Assembly (NCBI RefSeq): GCF_020080835.1
Contig: NC_058165.1
Span: 2,765,771-2,829,770 of the forward strand
Reading direction: 5' to 3'
From: Cotesia glomerata
Taxonomy: Eukaryota; Arthropoda; Insecta; Hymenoptera; Braconidae
Length of the DNA stretch: 64,000 nt
Positions 23,801 through 39,000 of this stretch are shown piece by piece. Positions within the stretch are counted from its first letter, which is position 1, and each line of letters starts with the position of its first letter. The position numbers and the translations under genes were made by a program. The notes below the pieces were generated by a model. That model was not told the origin of the DNA. It made no database searches and saw only the letters and a list, made by a program, of their open reading frames with translations.

Positions 23801-25656
23801 ATAGTTAACAAGATATAATGTAATTTCTTAATTATTGACATTTTTGAAGATATAAGCTCATCTCGATGTTACACTCGTCAAGACCTTTTATTTAAGTACC
23901 CACATGGCATTATTTATATATTTTATATATATGGTATTTGTGAAATATATAAATATCGCGTGCCTAATGCCAAAAGGGCGTATTACAGCAGTTAGATAAG
24001 GTTTTATGCCAAAAGGGCGTATAAAAAAATTTTTTTTTGCGATTCTTTCTAGAATCGCTCGAAATGTAAAGATCTGCAAAAAAAAAATTTTTGACGTACT
24101 AACGCCAAAAGGGCGTAATATACGCCCTTTTGGCTTTAGGACGTACTAACGCCAAAAGGGCGTATAAAAAAAATCAGGATTTTTCAAAATTTCGAACAAT
24201 AGTCTTCCAAATTGTTCGGAGAAAATTTGTATAAAAAAAATTTTTTAAAAGTCAACATTTTCGATGGTAGTAACTTCAAATTTTCATCATCTTGGACAGA
24301 CCAATGATTAAAAAAGCATATGAATTAAAAATTTTTTCGCGTACTAAAATGTTCATATTTTTTATAAATTTATTTTTTTTTCAGACGAAAATTTAAAAGA
24401 TGCACGTATAGAAGGTGCAGGAATTGTACCCCAATAAACTTTCCGTATTTTGATATTAGTTTTTTCTAGTATTTTTTAACTTCGAATTATTATAATAATT
24501 TCTTGCCCGCAATAGCTGCAATAAAAGATATATTTTTGTTTAATTGTATACTTTAAGCGCAAGCGTAGGTATGCTCTACTCGCCTAAAAATTCAAACCAC
24601 CGATTCCGTTGCGTAAAATTGGTGTTAAAATCCATAATATGTATGCATCGAATGAAAAACACCTTAACGGGAAGTTAAAAATTATACGCCCTTTTGGTTT
24701 TAGATCACTAAATTTTCAGTGTACTAAAGCCAAAAGGGCGTATAACTTGAGACATACGCCCTTTAGGCTTTGGAAATTTTTTTTTCATTTTTAGGCTTAG
24801 AACATGTTTACAAAAGGATTGGCACAAAAAAAAAATTGTACGCCCTTTTGGTTTTGCAAAGCCAAAAGGGCGTATAACTTTTTATACGCCCTTTTGGCAT
24901 TAGGCACGCGATATATAAAATATATGAAAAATTGATGTGGGTACTCAAATGAAAGGTTTCAATGAGTGTAACATCGGGATGAGCTTATTTCTTTAAAAAT
25001 GTCATTAGTTCACAAGATACAAGATCATTTCTTAATTATGTATGCGAATAAACTAAGCAATTGTTTTTTAATATTTGACATAAATGCCCTTAATTTGTCA
25101 CTGAAAATTATTGATTATTTTTAAATTGTTGATTTTATTATTTTTTTATTTATTTTTATAGGGGTCTGTGATGTCGTGTGAATATTTGATTTTAAATGGT
25201 GCTAAAATCAATTGTCAAGATGCTGAAGGTAAAACTCCGCTGTATTTGGCTACTGAATTAGGTATTTATTTTTGCTTTTATTATTGAGCTGGGGAAATTT
25301 TCAATTATATTGAGAAATAAAAAAAAAAATATTGGAAAATTTGAAAAATTTTAATAAATTTTTCAGGTCACACAGCGCAAGTGTGTTTACTATTGAAACA
25401 CCGCGCAGATCAGCACATCGAAGACGAAAGTGGAGTGAAACCATTGTCAATAGCTGTAAAAGAAGCTAACGCAGATATTGTTACTCTGTTAAGACTAGGA
25501 TTATTGAACGAAGAGATGAAAGACTCTGAAATAGGTATTACCGGGGACGAAACGTTCAATGATGTAGTTCGCGACTTTAGTCAATTGGCTTGTTCTCATC
25601 CCGAACGCTTACATCGTCGCAATGAAGGAAGTAATGTACAAAATACGCCTGAATAA
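17896..25656 (+). CDS. CenB1A: ACAP-type Arf-GAP: BAR, PH, ArfGAP, ankyrin repeats (eight exons)
   Basis: This is a GTPase-activating protein for Arf6-type GTPases at endosomal and plasma membranes. Exons are 17896-17948, 18319-18376, 18465-18523, 18913-19086, 20157-21189, 21952-22644, 25162-25261 and 25367-25656; all joins are in phase and give 819 residues. The BAR domain (about 1-250) begins MKTLIDFDECLRDTPKFRSC. PH lies at about 263-358 (RMEGYLFKRTSNAFKTWNRR). The ArfGAP zinc finger has Cys at about 408, 411, 428 and 431, followed by the arginine finger in GIHRSLGVHYSKVRSLT. An acidic linker rich in Glu/Asp/Lys lies in exon 6. Ankyrin repeats fill the end, and the protein closes with GDETFNDVVRDFSQLA, matching ACAP C-termini. 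It could be orthologous to any of ACAP1-3; insects usually have one. Introns 4, 5 and 6 are full of transposons. Confidence 0.94.
19326..20090 (-). mobile_element. Helitron-like element B, end-degraded (ACAP intron 4)
   Basis: The 3' hairpin GCAGTCACTATGTGACTGC is at about 19333-19351, followed by the conserved AAATTGCATTGTA subterminal block. One palindromic satellite unit is split by a foldback element at 19556-19912. On the right the subterminal block GTATCTAGAGATAGAGCATT is present, but the TCTATATT terminus is missing, so the 5' end is truncated. Confidence 0.55.
19556..19912. mobile_element. MULE-like foldback MITE with perfect 9-bp target duplication
   Basis: The element runs from TAGGGTGTGCCAAAATGTAA to its complement. 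Imperfect inverted arms of about 150 bp leave a short middle that includes TTTGGGCACTTCCG. The 9-bp sequence ATAATACAT lies directly outside both ends (19547-19555 and 19913-19921). A 9-bp duplication with long TIRs is the pattern of Mutator-like elements. It sits in the AT centre of a Helitron palindrome, so it is younger than that copy. Confidence 0.75.
21269..21652. mobile_element. Partial copy of CACGGAAAAAAGTAAACTG element (ACAP intron 5)
   Basis: The segment starts after TA with CACGGAAAAAAGTAAACTG. It matches, in reverse complement, about 385 bp at the right end of the complete element at 57357-58117, including the TTTCAAACAGTAAA motifs. It stops without its other terminus where the next element fragment begins. 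Confidence 0.65.
21653..21836. mobile_element. Partial copy of the SRPRB-intron TIR element
   Basis: This segment is the reverse complement of about the first 180 bp of the element at 6869-8571. It ends with CATCCTTACAGAGAATCACCC. It abuts the preceding element fragment, giving a chimeric pair of broken ends. Confidence 0.6.
22776..25045 (-). mobile_element. Helitron-like element C with nested insertion (ACAP intron 6)
   Basis: The 3' end is at 22776: CTAG preceded on the minus strand by a decayed hairpin (ACAGTCACTGTGT). Several palindromic satellite units follow. The last is split by a 954-bp element at 23957-24910. The 5' terminus is missing beyond about 25045. Confidence 0.6.
23957..24910. 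mobile_element. Element built of CCAAAAGGGCGTA repeats (ACAP intron 6)
   Basis: The termini are CGCGTGCCTAATGCCAAAAG and its complement, with ATAT on both sides as a possible target duplication. The motif CCAAAAGGGCGTA(T), or its complement TACGCCCTTTTGG, recurs about a dozen times in both orientations through the element, often in head-to-head pairs. No ORF is present. A decayed relative lies at about 39840-40033 in a TNPO3 intron. Confidence 0.65.
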
Positions 25657-25694
25657 TTATATAAAGTTTTCTTTTATGTATTTATTCCATTCCA

Positions 25695-27921
25695 CACTTA
25701 AAAAAAAATTAACTTGAACCAAGAGAAAAATTATTTAATTAAAATTTACTAAACTCAAGAAAAGTTTTTTAGTTAAAAAATTTTTGGTAATTATACAGAA
25801 GTGAAGTTCTACCTATTTTAGATCAAATTGGAATAAAATAAAACTCAAAAAATTTATTTTTTTGAATAATTTTTTTTAGTAATTTTTTACAAGTAGGGTT
25901 GGGTCAACTCCATTTTTTTGGCCATAACTAGGTAAAAAATTTACATTTCTTAATTTTTTTCAAACTTTTCTTGTTTTTACGGCGCATTTTGCCTTTAAAA
26001 GTTAGTAAAAAATTTGGTTCTTATGTTTTTGGATAAAATTTCTATTTTATCTTTTTTTTTTGATATTTTTTATATATTTTTCAGTAGATTTCATAGAAAT
26101 CTAACTATTGCATTGGTCTTCATGACGGAACTTTTGAAAAATTTTGCTTCAAAAGTTTATATATGTATGTATTTATATATATCAATACATCACGAGATGA
26201 ACTAAAAATCAAGCACAACATAGAAAATATAATTTTTTTTTAATTTAATAATTTTATTTAATCAACTGCCAGGCGCGGATTCGAATCCCAAGCTGGTCTT
26301 AGAAACCAGCTTGGTTGAGATTTGGCCTTGCCGCGTAGGTTAAGATTTTTTCAAACCAAAAAGACCCCAACGTACCACTCCCAACAATTATTAAAGTCGG
26401 CGATATGACCGATTAAAGAAAAAAAAAAAAAATTATGAGCGACCTTTCAAAATTTAAATTTTGAACTGAAACTTTCAGAAACTTATTTTTTTTTGGTCTA
26501 TAAAATTATACCGTAACGAGAAAAAAAATTAAAAAAAAAAAAATTCAATTTTTGACGATTTTTGAAATTTTAAAAAATTTGGAGTGACCTCTTAAAAATT
26601 TTTTTTTAAGCTGTCCTTTGTTGAGGACTCTTAAAACATCAAAAACTAACATTTTTTCACTCGAGACTAAGAAAAAAAAAATAGTCGGTTTTTTTGGGCC
26701 ACCTTAATATATATATATATATACGATATAATCGGCATTGTCTCTTTTCTAACTCTCGTAATTCTATACGGATCTCAATAAAACGTAACATACTTATTCT
26801 TAGGACGATTTCCGAGGTTAAGTTCTAAGATGAGCCAAATCTGTCGATTAGTTTAGAAATGAGAGCAATTCAAAAATTTTCAAAAATCGAAAAAAATTTT
26901 CACTTTTACCTTATTTCCGTGCAATAACAATGGAATGCGACATCCTATCAGATTTCTGTAAATTGCATTCAAAAGCTTATTTAATAAGCTTCAATTAGTG
27001 TACTTATTTATTTCTCCAAATTGAATAGTTTAGGAATAATAGCTATTCAAAAATTTTCAAAAATCGCAAAAATTTTCACTTTAACCGTATTTTCGTGCAA
27101 TTACAATTGAACGCGATATCTTATCAAAATTCTATAAATGGTATCTGAAAGATTATTAAATAAGCTTTAATTTGTGTACCTTTTTATCAGTCTAGGCTAA
27201 AAATCACGTACTTTCTCAGGCAGATTTTATGAAATTTTACTTTTGCATTCGTTTTGACGTCAGCGTTGTTTAATCAGACAGAAATTTATTTTTTTTTTTT
27301 TCGTATGCAACCCTAGTAGTATTTTTATTATTCATTATGAAAACTACTTCCATTTCGGCTGCCGAATGGCCTTTTTTTTTTTTTTTTTGAAAAGTACATA
27401 AAAAAACGAACAATTTAAGAAATAAAAAAAAGTTCTAAAAAATTTATAAATTTGTTGAAATTGTGATAGTTAACTTTTTTCTTTTAATTGTTCATTTTTT
27501 TTGTCTTTAAAAAAAAATATATCATTAAAATCAAATACAAATTTCGTTTAAAAAAATAAAAATTAAAATAGTTGACCCCACTTGTAAATATTTACCATTT
27601 TTTTTCAAAAATTTCTCAAATTATATTTTGAATTTTTTTTTTCTAATTTATTCCATTTTTATCGCTTTTTTTTTAAAAAAAAAATATTTAATAACCGGAA
27701 AAAAATAGCATGGTCACCATTTCATTGAAAAATACCTAAAATCATAAATTTATAAACTTCAAATAAAAAAAAAATCTCCAAAATATTTAATTTTCATAAT
27801 TTTCATCATAAATCTGCCGTAAAAAAGAACAATTAAAAAAAAAATTATTCAAAAATTTTCTGCACTTCTGCATAATTACCAGAATTATTTTTTTATTCAA
27901 GTTAATTTTTTTTTGTTCATG
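25695..27921. mobile_element. ~2.2-kb element with long diverged terminal inverted repeats
   Basis: The left end (CACACTTAAAAAAAAATTAA, CTTGAA, ..GGTAATTATACAGAAGTG.., ..ACAAGTAGGGTTGGGTCAAC) is mirrored, with divergence, by the complement of 27560-27921. The core (about 26080-27360) resembles the repeat at 56178-57240, sharing GTAGATTTCATAGAAATC and ATGGCCTTTTTT. A tRNA-derived SINE fragment lies within at 26267-26425. The left end overlaps the ACAP 3' UTR, just 39 bp past the stop. Confidence 0.45.
26267..26425 (+). mobile_element. SINE fragment with tRNA B box and poly(A) tail
   Basis: The sequence GCGCGGATTCGAATCCC is a consensus B box. It is followed by a hairpin AAGCTGGTC..GACCAGCTT-like segment, a short body and a terminal run of about 14 A. 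No A box is visible upstream, so the copy is 5'-truncated. Confidence 0.5.
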
Positions 27922-28703
27922 TACTTCCAATTTTAATTTAAAAAATCTAAAAAAAAATATCTAAATAAAGTACAACGATAACGAGCTTTATATTAAATAC
28001 ATAATATGTATTAAAGTATACTTATTTATTATAAGAAAAATATTGATACCTTTTTTATATATATTATATACATACATATATTTTTTTTTCCTTAATTAAT
28101 GTATATACAGTGTATTCAATTTTTTATTGTACATGATTATTGATTTATTTTTATTATTATTACTATTATTATTATAAATAATTTTAGAAACTTTGTTTAG
28201 TATTTTTGATAATGATAATGTTACAATTGGTTAGTTATATATTATATATTTAAGATAAATTTATTAATCAGTCTGTTTATTATAACTTTAATTATTTGAA
28301 ATTTTTTTTTCAAAAAAAAAAATTAGTATGAATTTATAAAAAATTTTTCATATCATAAATTATTTTTTAGTGAGAAAATTAATCACATTTATTTTTTTAA
28401 GATACTTAAAATTTTTATTGAAAATATTTTTTAAAAATTATTAGTAATTTTTTTCATATTTTTAATAAAAATATGAAAAAAATACTTTTTATAAAAATAT
28501 GAAAAAAATACTTTTTATAAATATAAATATAAATAGACTAGTAATTTTTATAGAGATTTAAAATATAATAATAATAATAAATAATAATGTTGATCTCAGT
28601 TTTCTGAGCACCAATTTTCTATTGTTATAAAAAGTATTATAAATGAAAGATATAAAAATTTATACACAGAAAATAAATCTTATTATTTTTATTATAATTT
28701 ATT
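27922..28703. other. AT-rich intergenic DNA and YJU2B 3' UTR
   Basis: This is low-complexity DNA. A short tandem duplication of TTTTTATAAAAATATGAAAA lies around 28470-28520. The right part must hold the 3' UTR of the minus-strand YJU2B gene. No gene is seen. Confidence 0.4.
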
Positions 28704-31060
<2,357 letters not shown>

Positions 31061-32820
31061 TTTTCTGGAAATTAAATTTAAATTAAATATATAATTCATT
31101 TTTTAATTAAAATAAAAAAAATACTTTTTTATTAAGCACATTTTTTAAATTAAATGTCTGAATTTTTTTTAAGTAATTTTATTTAATAAATTTATTCAGA
31201 AAAATTATTTTAGAAAAATTTAATTTTTCATTTATTTTTTGAATTTTTGAATGTCAATTTATTATAATTTATTGATTATAAAAATTATTAAATATTTATG
31301 AAAATTAAATTAACAGATATTTTAAAAATAAAAAAAAATTTTTTTAACAAAAATTATTGCCAAAAAAAAAAATGAAAAAAAAACAATTGACGTAGAAATT
31401 TTATAAAATTGAAAATGCGAATTTTTTTAACAAATTTTAATTTTAATTTTATTTATCAAAAAAATTTGTTCCAAAAAATTATTAATAAAAATTGCATTTT
31501 TTATTTTTAAAAATTTTTACAAGTCAATTTTTTTTTTCTAATTTATTTTAGCCATAATTTATTTGCTATGAAATTTTAAAAATTATTAAGTATATGCTAA
31601 ATTAATTTTCATTAAACATAATTTTTAAAATTGTCAAGTGACTGCTATCTTAAATGTCATAAATATCTAGTAAGCCAATTATCATAAATTTTAATAAAAA
31701 TAAAATCAGCTGACATCTGAAAATTTTTAGAATTTTATTGAAAAAATTAAAAGAAAAAAAATTTTAAATGTCAGCTGATTTGAAAAACTATAAATGCAAT
31801 TTTTAAAAAAATATTTTTTCAGTTATAATTTATAATATTCAAGTTAGCTGTCACTTGACAATTTTTTAATTTTATTTATCAAAAATTTTTGTTCCAAAAA
31901 ATTATTTTTAAATAATTGCATTTTTTATTTTTTACAATTTCTAAATGTTAATTTTTTTTTGCCATAATTTATTAGATATAAAATTTTTAAAATTATTAAA
32001 TATGTGCTACATTAATTTTCATTTTTAATTTAATTAATAAAAAAAAATTTAATGACAGCTGATTTCAATATTATGAATTGTAATAATAAATAAAATAAAA
32101 AAATTGACATTTTTAATTAAATAAATAAAATAATTATTTTAAACAATAATTACTGACAAAATAATTACAAAATTCATAACCTAAAAATAAAAATTTTTTA
32201 TAAATCACACTTACATATTATTTTAAGTCCAATTAAATATTTATAATATTCTTAATAGTCAACAGCAAAACTTTAATTATCAAAACACTTTAATTATTGT
32301 TCCAATTATCACAATTAACACTTGCAATAATATTTTTTACTTATTACAAATAATAAATAATGTTCTTAAAATATACGAGAACTGTCAAGAAAAATAGTAA
32401 ATTTTCCCTAGCGGAAATTTTTGTAACTAAAAATTTAAACTTTATAAAGTTGGCAATAAATTTTTTATTTATTTATTAATTTTTTAGCAGATTAAAATTT
32501 ATAATAGATTAATTATAAAATTTCAATAATTAAAATTAAAATAATGGGTGCAAATGACACTGAAGTTGACAGATATTAATTTTTTAGAATTTTATAGCAA
32601 TTAAATTAATTAATAAAAAAATTTAATTAAAAAGTTCCACATGTGAAAATTAATAAAAATTACAAGTGAAAATTTTTAAAATCATTTTTTTATTATAATT
32701 GATTTATTTAAAAAATTATTAAATTGACAGCTGACGGCTAACTTCACTATTATTGGGTGCAAAATAAAATAAATAAAAGAAAACTAAATTAATTTCTTTT
32801 TAAATAAATAAAATTTAAAA
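31061..32820. other. AT-rich DNA between YJU2B and TNPO3
   Basis: Mostly low-complexity A/T with repeated short motifs (CAGCTGACAT.., AATTTTTTAAAAATTG). The left part probably includes a 5' UTR intron of YJU2B, with a GTAAGT donor on the minus strand at about 32214. No other gene is visible. Confidence 0.4.
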
Positions 32821-33013
32821 ATTCCCCGCCAGAGGTCTAGTAAAAATGGCGGCAGATTTTCCGTAAATTTTTTTTGTGGAAACAACTTTCCATTGAGTTG
32901 ATGTTCTGACCAGCTGAAGCGAGCATTTAAACTGTACATGTATAGTGATAGTAATAACAAATAATAAACAATAAATATCAGTAAGTAGTTATTAAAAAAA
33001 AAAATAGTTAAAG
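32821..33013 (+). promoter_or_regulatory. Probable TNPO3 promoter and 5' UTR
   Basis: The sequence AAAATGGCGGCAG at about 32845 matches a YY1/Pho-type core promoter motif. It is followed by a mixed-composition stretch (CTGACCAGCTGAAGCGAGC) that contrasts with the AT-rich surroundings. The initiator ATG of TNPO3 is about 165 bp downstream. Confidence 0.4.
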
Positions 33014-36000
33014 ATGAATTTACCGCCAGAAATAGAAACTGTTTATGAAGCTATTTATTCTATGCACCAAAAATCAAATCCTACTGAACAAAACAGGGCA
33101 TCATTGTGGTTACAAGAACTTCAAAAAACGGTAAGTTTTTTAACACATTTTTATTTTGTATTTTTATTTAATTAAACTCTAAAAATTTCTGCACTTTTTG
33201 CATTAACGCGCATTTTTTTTTAAATAAATAATTTTAATTATTACTTGCTTGCAAATTTAAAAATTTTCATAACCTAAAAATAACCTTTTAAATATATTTT
33301 TTTATAATTTCTCCATAATTTATTTTTGACAAAATTAAATAATTAATTAATTAATTTTTTTTTTACAGGTCTACGCATGGAAAATATCAGACAGGATACT
33401 CCAGGAGAAAAAAGATCTAGACTCATGTTTTTTCGCAGCTCAAACAATGCGAGCGAAAATCCAATATGATTTTCATGAATTACCGGTTGAAGCCCATGCT
33501 TCATTACGTGACTCGTTAATTGGACATATTTCTCAGATTGATGAACATACCAATCCAGCAATTGTTATTCAGGTAATTTTACTCAATTTATTAAACTGGC
33601 TTTAAATAATAATAACTCAGAAAATTTAGACTGCTAAAATATAAATGAGTTTAAAGTAGATAAATTTTTAACAAGAAATTAATTGGAAAATATTTAGAAA
33701 AAATTAGATATTAAAAAATTCATTTAATAAAATTTTATTTAGAGTAAAGGGTCTGAATATTGATCAGTTTGGATAAAATGAAGGAATAATAGATTATTTG
33801 TAAATTTAAGATATTTTTTTGGATATAAATTTATTTAATAGAATTTAAAAATTATCAGTCAGTTGATTTCAGAAGTAAAAATTATTAGATAATTTGATAG
33901 GTTTATATAGTGAAAATGAAATTAGTAAATGATTGAGGTTTTTTAGAATTTTTTTTTATAAAAAATTTATTATGATAAGTATTTAAAATCTCTATCTCTA
34001 GATACATAATTAAGAAATGAGTTTATGTCTTGAGAACTATTGACATTTTTAAAGATATAAGCTCATCCCGATGTTACACTCATCGAGACCTTTCATTTGA
34101 GTACCCACATCAATTTTTTATATATTCTATATATTTATATATTTCACAAATACTATATATATAAAATATATCAAAAATGCCATGTGGGTATTCAAATGAA
34201 AGGTCTCGATGAGTGTACTATCGGAATGAGCTTATATCTTAAAAAATATCAATAATTAACAAATGTTATTTTATCTTGTGAACTATTGATATTTTTAAAG
34301 ATATAAGCTCATCCTGATATTACATTCATCGAGACCTTTCATTTGAGTACCCACATCAATTTTTCATATATTTTATATATTTATATATTTCATAAATATC
34401 ATATACATGAAATATATATAAAATTGCATGTGGGTACTCAAATAAAAAGTCTCGATGAGTGTTACATCAAAATGAATTTATATTTTAAAAAATATCAATA
34501 ATTAAGAAATGACCTTGTAGTTTGTCAACTACTGATATATTTTAAAGATATAAGCTCATCTCGACATTACTCTAATCGAGACCGTTTATTTGAGTACCCA
34601 CATCAATTTTTCATATATTTTATATATTTATATATATCACAAATACCATATATATAAAATATATCAAAAATGGCGTGTAGGTACTCAAATGAAAGATCTT
34701 GATGAGTGTAACATTGAAATGAGTTTATATCTTTTAAAATGTCAATAATTATGAAATGACCTTGTATCTTGTCAACTATTGACATTTTTAAAGATATAAG
34801 CTCACCCTAATATTACACTCACTGAGACCTTTCATTTGAGTACCCACATCAATTTTTCATATATTTTATATATTTATATATATCACAAATACCATATATA
34901 TAAAATATATCAAAAATGGCGTGTAGGTACTCAAATGAAAGATCTTGATGAGTGTAACATTGAAATGAGTTTATATCTTTTAAAATGTCAATAATTATGA
35001 AATGACCTTGTATCTTGTCAACTATTGACATTTTTAAAGATATAAGCTCACCCTAATATTACACTCACTGAGACCTTTCATTTGAGTACCCACATCAATT
35101 TTTCAAATATTTTATATATTTATATATATTACATATATGTATATACGAAAAATATATCAAAGTATAATGTGGGTACTCAAATGAAAGCTCTTGACGAGCG
35201 TAACATCAGGATGAGCTTATATCTTTAAAAATATCAATAATTAAGAAACTACCTTGTATATTGCCAACTAATGATATTTTTAAAGATATAAGCTCACCCC
35301 GACATTCCACTCATCAAGACCTTTCATTTGACTACCCACATCAATTTTTCATATATTTCATATATTTATATGTATTACATATATGTATATATATAAAATA
35401 TATCAAAAATGCATGTGGGTACTCAAATGAAAGCTCTTGACGATTGTAACATCAAGATGAGCTTATATCTTTAAAAAAATCAATATTTAAGAAAGTACAG
35501 TACAATTTAACAAAACCCATTATATTTTGCAGTCACGTAGTGACTGCAAAATTGCTAGTTTCTAATTAATTATCAATTTTAATTTATATTTCAGCTATGT
35601 CTAGCCCTCGCTGATCTGGCTCTCCAAATGCCAGCTTGGCAGAAGCCAGTGATAGATTTGATAAATCGTTTCGGTGGAAATAAATCAAGCCTATGGCCTC
35701 TATTAGAGCTGATAAAATTTCTTCCCGAAGAAACCAACACGCTGAGTCTTGGCGCCAACAGACGGGATCAGGTCCTAGCAGATTTATCCTCATGCGCTGA
35801 CACAGTGTCGGAGTTTCTGAAAATGTCTCTAAAGTCAATAGGCAGCACCGAAAACATTCAAATTCCAATTAGAATAATAAAATGTCTTACCAGTTGGATA
35901 GCAGTCCACGCAGTTCCACTTGAAGCGATACCAAACAGTGACATAATTGCGTACGCGTTTCAAGTGCTGGGTAATCATACCTCTAATGACCAATTACACG

Positions 36001-39000
36001 AAGCAGCTGCCGACTGCGTTTGCTCAATACTTCAGTCTCTTCAACTCAATAACAATCACACTGATATTGACAATTATCTTCACCATCATCATCATCATCA
36101 TAATCATCGCAGTCCAGAGTCTGCGGAAATTCAACGTCTTCAATTGTGCTTGTTCACCAGTGTGATTGCCTTGGAACAACCGTACCACTTGTTGGTAGCC
36201 GAAGAAGAAACTGGCCAGCTGATGAACTATTGTCGCATTTTCACTGAGTTTGCAGAAACATTTTTAGTCACTATTATCACTGGCTCGACAGCCGGCCAGC
36301 AGCATTATGCGATCAAGATTCTTGATCTTGTTCTGATGTGTGTAGGTCATCATGACTATGAGGTTGCGCAGATTACTTTCAATCTTTGGTACCAGTTGTC
36401 TGAAGAATTGTACCAGAGAAATTCCGAGGAGTTGAATAATGTATTCAAGCCTTACATTGACAGGTTTGTTATTTTTTGAATTTTTTGAGAAAAAAATGGT
36501 GAATTTTTAGCCATTGAAAGTTGTTTTTGATCGAATTGATCGATTTTTTTTTAAATTGTTTTTTATGAATTAAAAAAAATACATAATTAAGAAATGACCT
36601 TGTATCTTGTGAACTATTGACATTTTTTAAGATATAAGCTCATCCTGGTGTTACACTCATTGAGACCTTTCATTTGAGTACCCACATCAATTTTTCATAT
36701 ATATTTTATATATTTGTATATTTCATAAATATCATATATGTAAAATATATGAAAGATGGCATGTGGGTATTCAAATGAAAGGTCTCGATGAGTGTAATAT
36801 CAAAATGAGTTTATATCTTTAAAAATGTCAATAATTAAGAAATGACATTGTATTTTGAGAACTATTGACATTTTTAAAGATATAAGCTCATTCTGATGTT
36901 ACACTTGTCGAGACCTTTCATTTGAGTACCCACATCAATTTTTCATATATTTTACATATTTATATATATTATATATATGTATATATGAAAAATATACCAT
37001 AAATGCATGTGGGTACTCAAATGAAAGGTCTCAATGAGTATAACATCGAAATGAGTTTATATCTTTAAAAATATCAATAATTAAGAAAAGACCTTGTATC
37101 TTGTCAACTACTGACATTTTTTAAGATATAAGCTCACTCCGAGATTACACTAATCGAGACCTTTTATTTGAGTACCCACATCAATTTTTCATATATTTTA
37201 TATATTTATATATTTCACAAATACTATATAAATAAAATATATCAAAAATGTCATGTGGGTACTTAAATGAAAGGTCTCGATGAGTGTAACCTCAAAATGA
37301 GCATATATCTTTAAAAATATCAATAATTAAGAAATAACCTTGTATCTTCTCAACTATTGACATTTTTAAAGATATAAGCTCACTCCGAAATTACGCTAAT
37401 CGAGACCTTTTATTTGAGTACCCACATCAATTTTTCATATATTTTATATATTTATATATTTCACAAATACTATATATATAAAATATATAAGAAATGTCAT
37501 GTGGGTACTCAAATGAAAGCTCTTGATAAGCGTAACATCAGGATGAACTTATATCTTAAAAAACATCAATATTTAAGAAAGTACAGTGCAATTTAACAAA
37601 AATCATTATTAAATAAACCAAAATTTCATTTATTTATATTTCACTACGGCAGTCACGTAGTGACTGCTAGGTTGCTAATTATCTATTGAATATAAATAAT
37701 TAATCATCTTAATAACTAAAAAAAATTTAATTAACAGGTTAATCAGCGCTCTCTGCAAGCACTGCCAAATGGAACCAGACTACCTAGGAATTCTCGAGCA
37801 AGACATTTCCAGCGAAGACTTCTTCCTCTTCCGAAACCGAGTGTCCGAGCTCATTAAAGATGTAGTCTTTATCGTCGGGAGCAGTCACTGTTTCAGGGAG
37901 ATGTTCGCCCGAATAAATGGTGCTCACAGAGACGGAATTCCAGTCCCAGCTCCAACTTGGGACAGCGTTGAAGCAGCGCTCTTCATAATGCAGGCAGTTG
38001 CCAAGAATGTTCTTCCAGAAGAAGATCAAGTTGTGCCGGAAGTTGTCGAAGCAATTTTAAATGTGCACGAGAACACTCACATTGCAGTTAAGCACACGAG
38101 TATTTTACTACTTGGAGAACTGTGCGAGTGGATAAATAGTCACGCTCATTCATTGGAACCGATACTTAATTTTTTGCTGGTCTGTTTGAGTCAAAACGGA
38201 CTTGCGAGTGTCGCTTCTGGAGCACTTCACAGTATTTGCACGGCCTGTCCTGAACATATGGCGACGCATTTTCCGGGATTGTTGGAAATTGCGAGGTGTC
38301 TTGATGGGTATCCGATCAGCAATGAAGCTGCTATTGGCCTGCTGAAAGGGGTGTCGATTATTTTGGCGAGGTTGCAGAGGGAAGAAATCACCAGGGCGAT
38401 GAAAGACTTGTGCTGGTTCCAAGCCAGGCCGCTTTGTGAATTACTGGAGATCAATGGACTTCCTGTTACTCGTGGGACCAAAACTGATCCTGTTGTTTGG
38501 TTAGATAGACTCAGCGCTATTTTTAGGTAAGTTTTGCATTGAAAAAATTTATTAACCTGATTTATTAACTTAAGGAAGTTCGAGTGTAACTAATGGGTCA
38601 AAATAATGTTAAAATTTTTTTTTAATTTTAGTCTTCCCAATATTCGTCAAAATTCTTTATTTCAATTTAAAATAATTTAAACAATTTAATAAATGATGAT
38701 TTTTACTTATTTAATAAAGTAAAGTAATAAAATGACTTTGGTATTTATTACTTGCCGGAATAAAAAAACAGATTTGGCAATAGCGCGCTTGATTGTACCC
38801 ATAACCTGAGACGTGGATGAGTGTGTGAGTTAAACATTTCTCTCTCTGTAACTATATTTTTATCCTTTTGTTTTTTCTCAGCTGTTGACGCGATGTTGTC
38901 AAATCTTTATTCGAATAAATGGCTGACGATAAACCAGTTACAAACATAAAATTTGACTTTAAATATTTCAAAAATTATATCGGTAATGTATTATTATTAA

